DNA of 64,000 nt from Marinobacter sp050379415 (GCF_050379415.1 NZ_JBNRLS010000001.1:186001-250000), one strand, 5' to 3'; counted from the stretch's first letter, positions 26,058-34,728 are shown. Notes: a model not told the origin generated them from the letters alone. Translations and numbers: made by a program.

Positions 26058-27371
26058 TTGCCAGCCAAGAAGCAGGACACCATCGACCAGCTGTACAGCC
26101 TGATTGCCAACGAGGAAGATGCCCGGGTCTGCAAGGACATCCCGGAGGAAGCCTGCCGGGAGGTACCCCGCAATTTCTTCCTGATCCTCGCCAGCAATGT
26201 GCTCACCAAGCTGGGCGACCTGCTGATCAGTCCCAAGACCGTGCTGGCATGGTTGATGAGTGCCGTGGGCGCACCGGCACTGGTGGCCTGGCTGGTGCCG
26301 ATCCGGGAATCCGGCTCCATGGTGCCACAGATGGTGATTGCCGCCTGGGTCCGCCGCAAGGCAGTACGCAAATGGTTCTGGACGCTTGGCAGCTTCGGCC
26401 AGGCCGTCAGCGTGGCCGCCATGGCCGCGAGCGTCTGGTTTCTGGAAGGCTACGCCGCCGGTGGCGGTATTGTGGCGGCATTGATCGCATTTTCCCTGGC
26501 CCGGGGGTTCTGCTCGGTTTCCATGAAGGATGTGCAGGGCAAATGCATCCCCAAGACCCGCCGGGGACGCCTTTCCGGGCTGGCCACGACCGTCGGCGGC
26601 ACCGCCACCGTTATCATGACCGCCCTGCTGTTCTGGGACCGCGGCGATCCTACCCTGGCCTTCTACACGGCACTGTTGCTGTTAGCGGCGGTGCTCTGGG
26701 TGATTGCCGGCTTCCTGTTCGCCAACGTCGAGGAATACGCCGGCGAAACCGGAGGCGGTGGTAACGCCCTGACCGAAGCCGTGCACAGCCTCTCCCTGCT
26801 GCGGGACGATGCGCCATTCCGGCATTTCGTGATTACCCGGGCACTGCTGCTGTGCTCTGCCCTTGCCTCACCCTATTTTGTGGTTCTGGCCCAGAAGGAA
26901 TCCGACATCGGCTGGATGCTTGGCGTATTTCTCCTTGCCAGCAGCCTGGCCAGCTCCCTCAGTGCCAGCTTTTGGGGCTGGGCCGCAGACACCTCAAGCC
27001 GCCGGGTGATGATCCGCGGCGCAGCCATGGCCAGTTTCGTTTGTCTCGCGGTGGGGATAACGGCGCTGCTGGTGGGTACCGATATCGGCAGTGTCTGGTT
27101 CTACCCGGTCGCCTTCTTTGCGCTCAGCATCGCCCACGCCGGCGTCCGGCTCGGGCGGAAAACCTATCTGGTGGATATGGCCGGTGGCAACAAACGCACA
27201 GATTACACGGCCGTGAGTAATACCGTAATCGGGGTGCTGTTACTGGCAACTGGCGGCCTGACAGCCGCAATTTCGCTGTTTTCCGAAGTTGCCGTCATTA
27301 TCGTACTCGGGCTGATGGGACTCGCCGGCATGTTCAGCGCCATACGACTCAAGGAAGTGACAGAGGACTGA
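26058..27371 (+). CDS. MFS-like multi-pass transporter
   Basis: About 437 aa with 10-12 membrane helices, a hydrophilic N-terminus of 40 residues (IDQLYSLIANEEDARVC) and repeats consistent with two six-helix halves. LSGLATTVGGTATVIMTALLF and VMIRGAAMASFVCLAVGI are typical helices. It starts at TTG, eight bases after GGAGG; there is no nearer ATG. The substrate is not predictable. It converges closely with the roadblock-like gene, leaving only a 4-bp gap. Confidence 0.8.
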   Translation: MPAKKQDTIDQLYSLIANEEDARVCKDIPEEACREVPRNFFLILASNVLTKLGDLLISPKTVLAWLMSAVGAPALVAWLVPIRESGSMVPQMVIAAWVRRKAVRKWFWTLGSFGQAVSVAAMAASVWFLEGYAAGGGIVAALIAFSLARGFCSVSMKDVQGKCIPKTRRGRLSGLATTVGGTATVIMTALLFWDRGDPTLAFYTALLLLAAVLWVIAGFLFANVEEYAGETGGGGNALTEAVHSLSLLRDDAPFRHFVITRALLLCSALASPYFVVLAQKESDIGWMLGVFLLASSLASSLSASFWGWAADTSSRRVMIRGAAMASFVCLAVGITALLVGTDIGSVWFYPVAFFALSIAHAGVRLGRKTYLVDMAGGNKRTDYTAVSNTVIGVLLLATGGLTAAISLFSEVAVIIVLGLMGLAGMFSAIRLKEVTED

Positions 27372-27375
27372 TGCC

Positions 27376-27762
27376 TCACAGCATCAGCGCGTGAATCTTC
27401 CGGATATATTGCCAGGCATGGATCTGGACTTTCCCGGCATTCATGCTGGCTGAGGACAGGCAGGCCAGGTACCCCTTGTCAAAAATCGGAAACAGCGTTA
27501 CGGCGCCCGACTTTGATCGGATGTAGATTTCCTCGATGTCCTCAAGGTCAAACTGGGCGATGATTTTTTCACAAACCACCTTGAGCTCGGCAAAGTAAGC
27601 TCCAAACCGGTCCGGATCCCTCACATTGCCATGGTGTGCCAGTACAAGGCCATCCGTCGAGACCACCATGCTTAACCAAAGCTCGTCTGAGCTCTCACAA
27701 AGTTTTTCCAACAGTTCGTTAAGGTTAGATCCGGACATCATTAACACTCGGGATTTGGCCAT
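27376..27762 (-). CDS. Roadblock/LC7-like small protein
   Basis: A 128-aa soluble protein whose core (ELLEKLCESSDELWLSMVVSTDGLVLAHHG, written here only as its motif STDGLVLA) looks like a Roadblock/LC7 fold. The rest alternates strands and helices (IEEIYIRSKSGAVTLFPI, then DKGYLACLSS). Such proteins often partner small GTPases (MglB-type) or two-component systems. No small GTPase is nearby. The start is uncertain: the ATG at 27762, or the double ATG eight codons later, neither with a clear SD. Confidence 0.65.
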   Translation of the reverse strand: MAKSRVLMMSGSNLNELLEKLCESSDELWLSMVVSTDGLVLAHHGNVRDPDRFGAYFAELKVVCEKIIAQFDLEDIEEIYIRSKSGAVTLFPIFDKGYLACLSSASMNAGKVQIHAWQYIRKIHALML

Positions 27763-27988
27763 TGAATATCAAACATTATCCTATTCAGGCTCTGAAAACA
27801 GCATTGACAGACTTCACTGATATGAACGGTGATGCAGACCCGGAAAGACATGCAACATTGACCGTTTCGCCCGGGGGGCGGGTCATTTGAAACAATTCCA
27901 AGGCGTTCAGTTTAGCGTAGGTTGTCCCACAGGATTCGGGAAAAGGAATTTTCACATCAGGCCAAATGACGCACCCGGAGCACGGCTC

Positions 27989-28279
27989 ATGAATACTGGC
28001 AAGATCAACCCGCAATCTGACCCTCGCCGATTTGTGAAGACACCGGCCGGCTGGTATGCCCTGACTCGCGAACCGTACGATCTGGGCCCCTTTCCGACGA
28101 AACCGCAGGCCCATGCTGCGCTGGAAGCCCACATCAAGCTTCACGCAGGTCTCAACCCTCGCGATCCCGGGCACCGGTACAGTGGCTTCTCAGTTCATGA
28201 TTCCGAAACATGCGTAAAGAACAATTGCGGCAGGTGCGCGGAGACGTTGGACTACCGGGGAGCCCTGGCCATAGCCTAG
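27989..28279 (+). CDS. Small Cys-motif protein with KTPAGWY/DLGPF domain, paralogue 1
   Basis: A 96-aa protein that I do not recognise with certainty. RFVKTPAGWY (residues 14-23) and TREPYDLGPF (26-35) form a compact first block. The second block ends in H70-D71-x2-TC75-x4-C80-x2-C83-AE, a plausible metal site. The same two blocks recur in the protein at 31799-32179, with RF, KTPAGWY, TRE, DLGPF, HD, ETC and CAE all conserved, so the two are paralogues. GGAG lies eight bases before the ATG at 27989. It is apparently cytoplasmic: no signal peptide. Confidence 0.75.
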   Translation: MNTGKINPQSDPRRFVKTPAGWYALTREPYDLGPFPTKPQAHAALEAHIKLHAGLNPRDPGHRYSGFSVHDSETCVKNNCGRCAETLDYRGALAIA

Positions 28280-28420
28280 TGTCCCAGGATCAATCTGAAC
28301 ATTTAACATATTTTTTATCCCTGTCCGGCTGCTGTGATCTATAGTTTTGTCATAGGATGTAGCCCGACAGGGAAATGTCATTTCGTGTAGTGGTTATCCA
28401 ATCCCCGATAAGGATTGAGC

Positions 28421-28675
28421 ATGCGAATAGACAGACACGGGCAGCAACATGACGCCCAATACTTTTCCGCCGTCTCTCCCGATGGGTCGGATTCCCGACT
28501 CTTCTCCAAGACTCTCCGACGAACACCCACCCAAGCCTTCCCTTCTCCCACCAAAGAAGCCGGGAGGCTGAACCAGTGTATTTCCCGTGGACTCGGCATG
28601 ACTGCAGAAATTATTTCAGTTTCCCTGGCAGGCAGCGCACGGCAGCCCACGTTGCCGGAATTTCCGTGGAGGTGA
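28421..28675 (+). CDS. Possible small protein upstream of the 44-aa membrane protein
   Basis: An 84-codon frame with AAGGA eight bases before the ATG. Its stop lies inside the SD region of the following 44-aa gene, an arrangement that would suit translational coupling. The composition is Ser/Arg/Pro-rich and no family is recognisable, so it may be a leader rather than a true protein gene. The 28280-28420 stretch before it shows no other gene. Confidence 0.3.
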   Translation: MRIDRHGQQHDAQYFSAVSPDGSDSRLFSKTLRRTPTQAFPSPTKEAGRLNQCISRGLGMTAEIISVSLAGSARQPTLPEFPWR

Positions 28676-28679
28676 CATC

Positions 28680-28814
28680 ATGAGTGGAGTGACCGAAGGG
28701 ACCGCAGTGCAGCCTAGTCTGGTGCCACCACACCGGCGCAAAAGAGTATTAATCGCAGTGCTGGTTTTTCTGGCTGGACTGGCCTCGGTGAGCTGGGTAG
28801 GGAGTCAAATCTAA
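28680..28814 (+). CDS. 44-aa single-pass membrane protein
   Basis: A short gene with a strong GGAGGTG seven bases before its ATG. The protein has a basic stretch (HRRKR, residues 18-22) followed by one hydrophobic helix (VLIAVLVFLAGLASVSWVG, 23-41), so it should sit in the inner membrane with the N-terminus inside. It ends at a TAA that overlaps the A-run of the opposite-strand terminator. I do not recognise a family. Confidence 0.6.
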   Translation: MSGVTEGTAVQPSLVPPHRRKRVLIAVLVFLAGLASVSWVGSQI

Positions 28815-28841
28815 AAAAAGGGCCGGCAAATTGCCGGCCCT
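28813..28841 (-). terminator. Rho-independent terminator of the OmpA/TSP3 operon
   Basis: AGGGCCGGCAA and TTGCCGGCCCT pair perfectly; on the minus strand the stem is followed by seven T. It lies 30 bp beyond the stop codon of the TSP3 lipoprotein gene. Confidence 0.9.
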
Positions 28842-28871
28842 GATTCGACTTTTCGTGTGCTGCCAGCGAGT

Positions 28872-30293
28872 TTAGAGACCCTCTTTGGCTGCGCACACTG
28901 CCTGGACGTTGACCTCATTGAGCAGCGAGAGTAGTGATGGGGCAAATTCCACTTCAACACTGTCAAACCGCTGCTCTGTCTGGAAGACCAGGAACGAGCT
29001 ATCTGTCCCGCCCAAAAGACCAGATGCGCCGAGAAGATCAAGGTCCAGTGCCCCTGTCGCTGTGCTCTCCTCCTGAACAGCGCCATCAAGCAGCGTCCGA
29101 ACGATCAGTTGACCACCCAGAAGATCCGTCTGCAGAGACTGAGCGCTCTCATTGAAAGCTATACCGACGGCATTGCTTCCCGGGTAAGCGAATCCAGTGG
29201 TTGTGGCAACACGGAGTCTAACTGTGGAAAGCCCGAGCAAATCCACGCCGTTCAGCATAGTGGCAAAGTTCGCCAGATCGTTGTCGACAACGTTCTCTGG
29301 TGAGTCGACATCACACAGAAGGCCGAGACTGAGCAGGCAGTCAGAGCGATCTTTGGACGCTTGCGCTGCCAAGTCGGTATCACCGGTCAACATCGGTGAA
29401 AATTGCTCGCCTACATCACACGCATATTCTGCATCATTCACCAAGTCACACTCATCACCGATGCCATCGCCGTCAGTATCAGCCTGGTCCGGGTTAGCTA
29501 CCAACGGACAGTTATCCAGGGGTTGCCCCAATGCATTTTCATCATTAATTCCGTCACCATCGGTGTCAGGATCGCAGACATCCCCCAGACCATCACCATC
29601 AAGATCTTCCTGATCCGGGTTCGCGATATCAGGGCAGTTATCTGTGCTATCGGGGATACCATCGCTGTCTGCGTCAGCTTCACAGGCGTCACCAACTCCA
29701 TCACCATCTGCATCTGCCTGATCAGCATTTGCTACCCGCGGACAGTTATCGACATCGTTATTGACATTATCGCCATCAATGTCGTCATCACAGGCGTTAC
29801 CAATTTCATCATTATCCTGATCCGCCTGACTGCTATTCGGCGTCAATGGGCAGTTATCCCCCCCACCTGAAACCGGAATATCAGTGAATGTACCATCACC
29901 ATTATCCGTTTTATCATCGACACCGTCTCCATCAGCATCGGTATCGCAGGCATTGCCGTACAGGTCGCTGTCTTTATTTCCCTGCCCCGGATTCGGTACG
30001 AGCGGGCAGTTGTCCTCGCTGTTTAGGACACCATCATTGTCGATGTCGTTGGACGTGATATCGCCATCACAGGCATCGTCAATACCATCGGTGTCCGCAT
30101 CAACACCGCTGTTGACCGTATTCGGACAGGAGTCTTCATTATCCGGAATGCCATCACCATCGGCATCAAAGACCTGAGAATCGCCACCAATGCCACTATC
30201 AGGAACCACCATGCTGTCCGACTTACACCCTGCTAACGACAACAGTGCGGTGACCAGCAAAATCAAAGGCCAGTTGTAGTTGTTAAGTTTCAT
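28872..30293 (-). CDS. Surface lipoprotein with thrombospondin type-3 Ca2+-binding repeats
   Basis: A 473-aa predicted outer-membrane lipoprotein: signal sequence with lipobox LAGC (about residue 22). Residues 40-275 consist of about six TSP3 units, each with a DxDxDG calcium loop and a CP motif such as DNCPLVANPDQADTDGDGIG. The C-terminal third (about 290-473) is a non-repetitive domain with a C...C pair (SDCLLSLGLLCDVDS) and hydrophobic beta-like stretches. I chose the ATG at 30293, preceded by GGGAG. It is co-transcribed with the ompA-like gene 20 bp upstream, which itself contains one TSP3 unit. Confidence 0.88.
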   Translation of the reverse strand: MKLNNYNWPLILLVTALLSLAGCKSDSMVVPDSGIGGDSQVFDADGDGIPDNEDSCPNTVNSGVDADTDGIDDACDGDITSNDIDNDGVLNSEDNCPLVPNPGQGNKDSDLYGNACDTDADGDGVDDKTDNGDGTFTDIPVSGGGDNCPLTPNSSQADQDNDEIGNACDDDIDGDNVNNDVDNCPRVANADQADADGDGVGDACEADADSDGIPDSTDNCPDIANPDQEDLDGDGLGDVCDPDTDGDGINDENALGQPLDNCPLVANPDQADTDGDGIGDECDLVNDAEYACDVGEQFSPMLTGDTDLAAQASKDRSDCLLSLGLLCDVDSPENVVDNDLANFATMLNGVDLLGLSTVRLRVATTTGFAYPGSNAVGIAFNESAQSLQTDLLGGQLIVRTLLDGAVQEESTATGALDLDLLGASGLLGGTDSSFLVFQTEQRFDSVEVEFAPSLLSLLNEVNVQAVCAAKEGL

Positions 30294-30313
30294 CTTCAAA
30301 CTCCCTCTACATC

Positions 30314-31372
30314 TCACTCGGAGACAACATTGAATTCAACGCGACGATTCCGTTCGCGGCCTTCTTCAGTGTCGTTACTGCGAATCGGTTTGGATTCGCC
30401 GTATCCGACAGCAGTCAGCTGATCCGGATCGACACCCAGATCGAGCAGGTAGTCACGCACGGACTCTGCCCGCCGCTGCGACAGCTGCTGGTTGTAGGCT
30501 TCGGAGCCCACGCTGTCGGTGTGCCCGGCCAGTTCCACTTTCAGATCCGCCTGCCCCTTGAGGGCGTCAGCGGCCGGTATAAGGATGTCCCGGGCATTGG
30601 CGGTCAGTCGGTCGGAATTGAACTCGAAGGTCACGCCTTGCAGAACCACAGACTGGGCTTTGTCAGTCTCTACGCAGCCCACCGAGTTAACCTCCAGGCC
30701 TTCCAGGGTATTGGGACACTGATCGACACCATCCACGACGCCGTCCTTGTCCGAGTCAGCGAAGTCTTTTTCGACAACAACGGGTTTCTCGATAACGGTG
30801 GTTTTCTCAACAATCCGGGTCCGGGTGGCACCAATGGGTACGGTCACACCCAGACTGAAATGCAGGTCTGACAAACCGTCGTCATAGGAGTCGTAGACAT
30901 AGCGGGCGTCGGCACGCACCCGAAGACCGGACTGGGTGAAGGGGCTGCTGAGAATGCCCAACCCAGCGTTGGCGTAACCACCAAACTCGCTGGCCGAATT
31001 GTTGGCCACATCGTTGCGCGAGACGCCACCACCGAGAGAGCCGTAGGGTGTAAACGAATCACTCTCCCACAGACGGTAGCTCAGATCCGCCCCGATACCC
31101 TGCTGGTAGTAATCGGTCCCACCGTTTACCCCGGTTTCAATGACTCCTGAGTAAAACTGGGGTTCGACCCACCAGTGTTTGCTCAGACGGATACCGAACA
31201 TGCCCCGCACCGCCGAGCCGTATTCATCGGTCCGGTCGCTGTCAGGCTCGATATAACTGCCCAGCAATGAAAACTCGGTCTCGTGCTGGACCGTCTCTGC
31301 CTGGGCAACATTCGCCGCCAGCGCGAGACTGCTTGCAGCAACTACCGAGGTCAATGTTCGGCGTCTCATCAT
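30314..31372 (-). CDS. OmpA-family outer-membrane protein with TSP3 linker
   Basis: A 352-aa porin-like protein: Sec signal peptide ending at AQA-ET (about residue 25), an eight-stranded beta-barrel of about 160 residues, a linker with one TSP3 calcium unit (DSDKDGVVDGVDQCPNT) and a C-terminal OmpA peptidoglycan-binding domain (ELAGHTDSVGSEAYNQQLSQ, RERNRRVEF). This is the OprF-like architecture. AAAGGAG precedes the tandem ATG. It is the first gene of a two-gene operon with the TSP3 lipoprotein; calcium binding may link the two. Confidence 0.92.
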   Translation of the reverse strand: MMRRRTLTSVVAASSLALAANVAQAETVQHETEFSLLGSYIEPDSDRTDEYGSAVRGMFGIRLSKHWWVEPQFYSGVIETGVNGGTDYYQQGIGADLSYRLWESDSFTPYGSLGGGVSRNDVANNSASEFGGYANAGLGILSSPFTQSGLRVRADARYVYDSYDDGLSDLHFSLGVTVPIGATRTRIVEKTTVIEKPVVVEKDFADSDKDGVVDGVDQCPNTLEGLEVNSVGCVETDKAQSVVLQGVTFEFNSDRLTANARDILIPAADALKGQADLKVELAGHTDSVGSEAYNQQLSQRRAESVRDYLLDLGVDPDQLTAVGYGESKPIRSNDTEEGRERNRRVEFNVVSE

Positions 31373-31798
31373 GCAACTGCTCCTTTCTTTTGTTTACTGT
31401 TTCCTTTTTAAACCACGACGCGTGGTCCCGCTTTTCAGATGTTGGCAGTTTGGGCCAAACCGGCCCTACATTGCTTGGCTGTAATTGGCCTTGCCATACG
31501 TCAAATTTACCAACTCAAACTCTGAACAATGTTCTTTTTTGTGACCCTATCGATATATCTTTAGAACCATACACTTACGTACAGGTTGCGGGTGGTCGGT
31601 AACAACCACCTCCCTAAAACTGCCCGGTTTTTTTACACGTTTTTACAAAAACAGCGCCTCTAAGCAGTTTTTTGCCCCGTTCTCCTATTGGCATTTAGAC
31701 TTTTTTGTGAAGTGCGTCACAAATCACTTTGAAAGCTGATATATTTTGCACCGGGCTACTTCGAGCACCGCGATGCATAGAGGCGCGAGAGAATCACA
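31373..31798. other. Intergenic region between ompA-like gene and Cys-motif paralogue 2
   Basis: This 426-bp divergent intergenic stretch is AT-richer than its surroundings. It must contain the promoters of both flanking genes. I see a perfect CRP-type palindrome at 31705-31722, a GGTGGT/ACCACC hairpin near 31590-31612 and poly-T tracts near 31630, and no convincing gene. Confidence 0.6.
31705..31745 (+). promoter_or_regulatory. CRP/Vfr-type site and -10 element
   Basis: TGTGA-N6-TCACA at 31706-31721 is a perfect consensus half-site pair and extends to TTGTGA/TCACAA. A TATATT -10 hexamer at 31740-31745 places the site centre near -40, the class II activation position. The downstream gene is Cys-motif paralogue 2 at 31799. 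Confidence 0.6.
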
Positions 31799-32179
31799 AT
31801 GATCAGGAAGGGACTGAAGCGCCTGTCAAAACAGGCACGACAAAAGGAAAGGGTCGAAGGACTTGTAGAATCGGTGGCGGAAGATCCCGGTCATATTCAG
31901 GATGGACCGGTCAAGAGCAACCGGTTCCTGAAAACGCCTGCGGGGTGGTATGTGAGAACGCGAGAGGCGCGTGATCTGGGCCCCTTCGAGTCAGAGGCAG
32001 AGGCCCGCTCCGCACTGGATGACTACCTGAAGCGCCATGGCCATAAGCATTCCCTGCGCCGCTACCAGCCATTGCAGCTCCACGGCATACAGATCCACGA
32101 CGAAGAAACCTGCCAGAAACAGCACTGCGCGCTGTGCGCCGAGATTCGCTACTGGGCCAGTTCACGCCAGACAGGGTGA
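31799..32179 (+). CDS. Small Cys-motif protein with KTPAGWY/DLGPF domain, paralogue 2
   Basis: A 126-aa relative of the protein at 27989. A basic N-terminal extension (MIRKGLKRLSKQARQKERVE) precedes RFLKTPAGWY (42-51), TREARDLGPF (54-63) and the C-terminal H100-D101-x2-TC105-x4-C110-x2-C113-AE. The extension is absent from paralogue 1. The two genes stand on the same strand and flank the OmpA/TSP3 operon. A perfect CRP-type site lies 78-94 bp upstream of the ATG. The function is unknown; the Cys/His cluster suggests metal or redox binding. Confidence 0.78.
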   Translation: MIRKGLKRLSKQARQKERVEGLVESVAEDPGHIQDGPVKSNRFLKTPAGWYVRTREARDLGPFESEAEARSALDDYLKRHGHKHSLRRYQPLQLHGIQIHDEETCQKQHCALCAEIRYWASSRQTG

Positions 32180-32186
32180 TCCGGGT

Positions 32187-32546
32187 TCAGACCACCTTGC
32201 CTTCATTCAGCGCCAGAGCGCCCTTCACAATCCGGTAGATGATCCAGATTGAAATACTCAGCAGGATAAACCAGCCGATGATCAGCGGCGTGGTTACAAT
32301 TCCGATCACCGTCCACAGCAAACCGATCCAGAAGGTCCGTATCTGCCAGCGAAAGTGACGCTCGATCCAGGTATTGCGGACATCATCCAGTTTCACGTAG
32401 TTGATAATCACACCCACCAGACCGGTGATCCCGCCGAGGAAGAACGAGAGTGCCTGAAGGATGTAAACGGCCACTGCAAGGTTGCGCCCTGAGTCCGAGC
32501 GGCGCTGCATGGGGTCGTCGTTTGCGGGGATGTATTCCTCGGGCAA
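32187..32546 (-). CDS. DUF4870-like small membrane protein
   Basis: A 119-aa protein with three hydrophobic segments (VAVYILQALSFFLGGITGLVG; FWIGLLWTVIGIVTTPLIIGW; ILLSISIWIIYRIVKG) separated by NYVKLDDVRNTWIERHFRWQ, the DUF4870-type signature. The start is TTG at 32546, eight bases after AAGGAG; longer forms would lack an SD. It converges with paralogue 2 only 7 bp away. The function of the family is not known. Confidence 0.75.
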   Translation of the reverse strand: MPEEYIPANDDPMQRRSDSGRNLAVAVYILQALSFFLGGITGLVGVIINYVKLDDVRNTWIERHFRWQIRTFWIGLLWTVIGIVTTPLIIGWFILLSISIWIIYRIVKGALALNEGKVV

Positions 32547-32632
32547 GGTAACTACTCCTTCCAATCGGTTTTCCGGAAGTCTAACACAGCCGTTTCCGAA
32601 GCCTACCCGTGGTTTTCGCGGACTCGCACAGT

Positions 32633-32670
32633 AAAAGAAAAGGCCGGCCCCGCTTGTGCGGGGTCGGCCT
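32633..32670 (-). terminator. Rho-independent terminator of phoX
   Basis: AGGCCGGCCCCGC and GCGGGGTCGGCCT form a 13-bp stem with a TTGT loop; on the minus strand a T-rich tract follows. It lies 31 bp beyond the PhoX-family gene stop codon. Confidence 0.9.
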
Positions 32671-32700
32671 TTCAATCAGCTTCTTCCTGATTTGAGGCTA

Positions 32701-34728
32701 TCAGGCGCCGATAACACCGCCGTCGTCGCGGGTAACGATGACGGTTGCATCACGGGGACGCGGATCGGAAGAATCCGGCCAGTTACCGTCCGGGTGCTGG
32801 ATGTTGACAAACATGGTCTTGACGTCCGGGGTAGTGACAACACCTGTCACCTCGCAACCGACCGGGCCAACGAAGAATCGCTTGATTTCACGGGTCTCAG
32901 GATTGGCAGCCAGCATCATATTGTTCTGGTATGGGGCAGCATCGGAGCCATCGGTCTGGATCCAGAGACGACCGTTATAGTCGAACCAAAGGCCATCCGG
33001 GCTATTGAAGATGTTGTCGTCGTCCAGTGTCACAACCGCTTCACCATCCACTACCGTCTCGGTGCCCTTCAAACCGGCGAATACGAAGATATCCCATTCG
33101 AAGGACACCGCGGCGTGGTCATTACCGGATTCCATCCAACGAATAATGTGGCCATTCTCGTTGTTGGCAATCGGGTTGGCCGCGTCTGTCTGCTCTTCAG
33201 TTCGTTTGGTGTTATTGGTCAAGGTGAAATACACCTCGCCGCTGTTCGGATCAACAGCGCCCCACTCCGGGCGGTCCATGGGAGTGGCACCCGCGATGTC
33301 CGCGGCCAGGCGGGTGTTCACCAGAACATCGGCCTGATTTTCAAAGCCCTCAAACGCGATAGCACCAACAGTGGTACCGGTTGCGGCGCTGACTTTTGCA
33401 GCAAAATCCGCGTCAGCCAGATCAAGGGGCAACCACTCACCGGTGCCGTCGTCATTGAAACGAGCCACGTAAAGCGTGCCCTCGTCCAGCAGATAGCCGC
33501 CGGCTGTTGCGGCGTAGTATGGCTTGGAGGAGACAAATTTATAGATGTACTCAAACCGCGAGTCGTCGCCCGAGTAACAAACCACGGGCTCGCCTTCTTT
33601 CACCGGTGCAAAGATCACACCTTCGTGTCCGAAGCGGCCCAATGCCGTGCGCTTCTGAGGCGTGCTTTCCGGGTTGAACGGGTCAATTTCGACCATGTAG
33701 CCATAGGTATTGGCTTCGTTCCGGTAATCATCTGTGGCGGTGCCCGCACCCGGCGTTACATCGAAACGTACGTAGCCGTCGGCCTGGTTGTCGGCCAGTT
33801 CCCAATCATAGCGGGAAGTACTATCGACACCGTGGCGAACCTGCTCCCGGGGACGTACTTCCGCACTCGTTCTGAAGTAACCGTGCCAGTTTTCCTCAGC
33901 CGCGAGGTAAGTGCCCCATGGTGTCGGACCCATGGAGCAGTTATTCAGAGTGCCACGGGTGCGGTTGCCGTTGGGGCTGAATTTGGTGAACAGCTTGTGA
34001 TAACCGCGGGCCGGACCGCGGATTTCCATCTCGGTACCGCCGGTGATCCGACGGTTGAACGGGCTGCCAAAGACGATGTCCCAGGTACCGTTGGCGTCCT
34101 GTTTGATATGGACGACAGACACACCGTGGGCCGCGATTTCTTTCCGCACCTCATCGGACGGACGCATTCCCTCGACATAAGTCGCGCCATTGGCGTGCAG
34201 GGCACCCTGATTGATGTATTCGTGGTTCATGACCAGCAGGCCTTCCGTGGAGCTGTTGCCACCGGCCTTGAGATCAATCGGGAAAAAATGCATGCCATCG
34301 TGGTGCATGCCCACCTGCTGCTCCTGATCTGCACCTGTGTTGGTACCGTCCGGACGGTAGGCCGGGTAGGAACCGGTAATCGGCGTGCCCCAGGGAAGGA
34401 AAGCCTGTGCCGAGTAGCCCTCGGGAACCACGGCCTGGTTTGCGGTAGAGACCGGGATCGCCTTGAAACCCAGCTCGGTGTTGGCAGCATCGGTGTCGGT
34501 ACCGGCGTCGCTTGAGGTGCCAGTCGTGTCACTGCTGCTGTCACCACCACAACCGGCCAGCCCCAGGCCCATAACGCTTGCGAGTGCCGCGCCAACGGTG
34601 CCCTTCATGACGGAACGACGCTGCATCCGGGCAGCCAACACCTGGTGGAACGGGGTGTTTTCGGAATGGTTGACTACCGGCTCATAGTTCGGGTCCAGGT
34701 AGTTCAGATCAAGATCGTGTTTGGCCAT
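32701..34728 (-). CDS. phoX: PhoX-family (DUF839) alkaline phosphatase, Tat-exported
   Basis: Calcium/iron-dependent periplasmic phosphomonoesterase family. A Tat motif RRSVMK at about residues 37-42 is followed by a hydrophobic stretch ending in LAGC, so the protein may be exported folded and lipidated. The rest is a DUF839 beta-propeller, with NNCSMGPTPWGTYLAAEENW, HEGVIFAPVKEG, CYSGDDSRFEYIYKF and FNSPDGLWFDYNGRLW. At 675 aa it fits PhoX. A PHO box lies about 100 bp upstream and a terminator follows, so it is a monocistronic phosphate-starvation gene. Confidence 0.9.
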   Translation of the reverse strand: MAKHDLDLNYLDPNYEPVVNHSENTPFHQVLAARMQRRSVMKGTVGAALASVMGLGLAGCGGDSSSDTTGTSSDAGTDTDAANTELGFKAIPVSTANQAVVPEGYSAQAFLPWGTPITGSYPAYRPDGTNTGADQEQQVGMHHDGMHFFPIDLKAGGNSSTEGLLVMNHEYINQGALHANGATYVEGMRPSDEVRKEIAAHGVSVVHIKQDANGTWDIVFGSPFNRRITGGTEMEIRGPARGYHKLFTKFSPNGNRTRGTLNNCSMGPTPWGTYLAAEENWHGYFRTSAEVRPREQVRHGVDSTSRYDWELADNQADGYVRFDVTPGAGTATDDYRNEANTYGYMVEIDPFNPESTPQKRTALGRFGHEGVIFAPVKEGEPVVCYSGDDSRFEYIYKFVSSKPYYAATAGGYLLDEGTLYVARFNDDGTGEWLPLDLADADFAAKVSAATGTTVGAIAFEGFENQADVLVNTRLAADIAGATPMDRPEWGAVDPNSGEVYFTLTNNTKRTEEQTDAANPIANNENGHIIRWMESGNDHAAVSFEWDIFVFAGLKGTETVVDGEAVVTLDDDNIFNSPDGLWFDYNGRLWIQTDGSDAAPYQNNMMLAANPETREIKRFFVGPVGCEVTGVVTTPDVKTMFVNIQHPDGNWPDSSDPRPRDATVIVTRDDGGVIGA

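Noticed and set aside
32656..34515. 619-codon plus-strand open frame opposite the PhoX-family gene
   Set aside because: It covers the antisense strand of a confidently identified PhoX gene and the terminator before it; composition reflects codon complementarity rather than a real protein.
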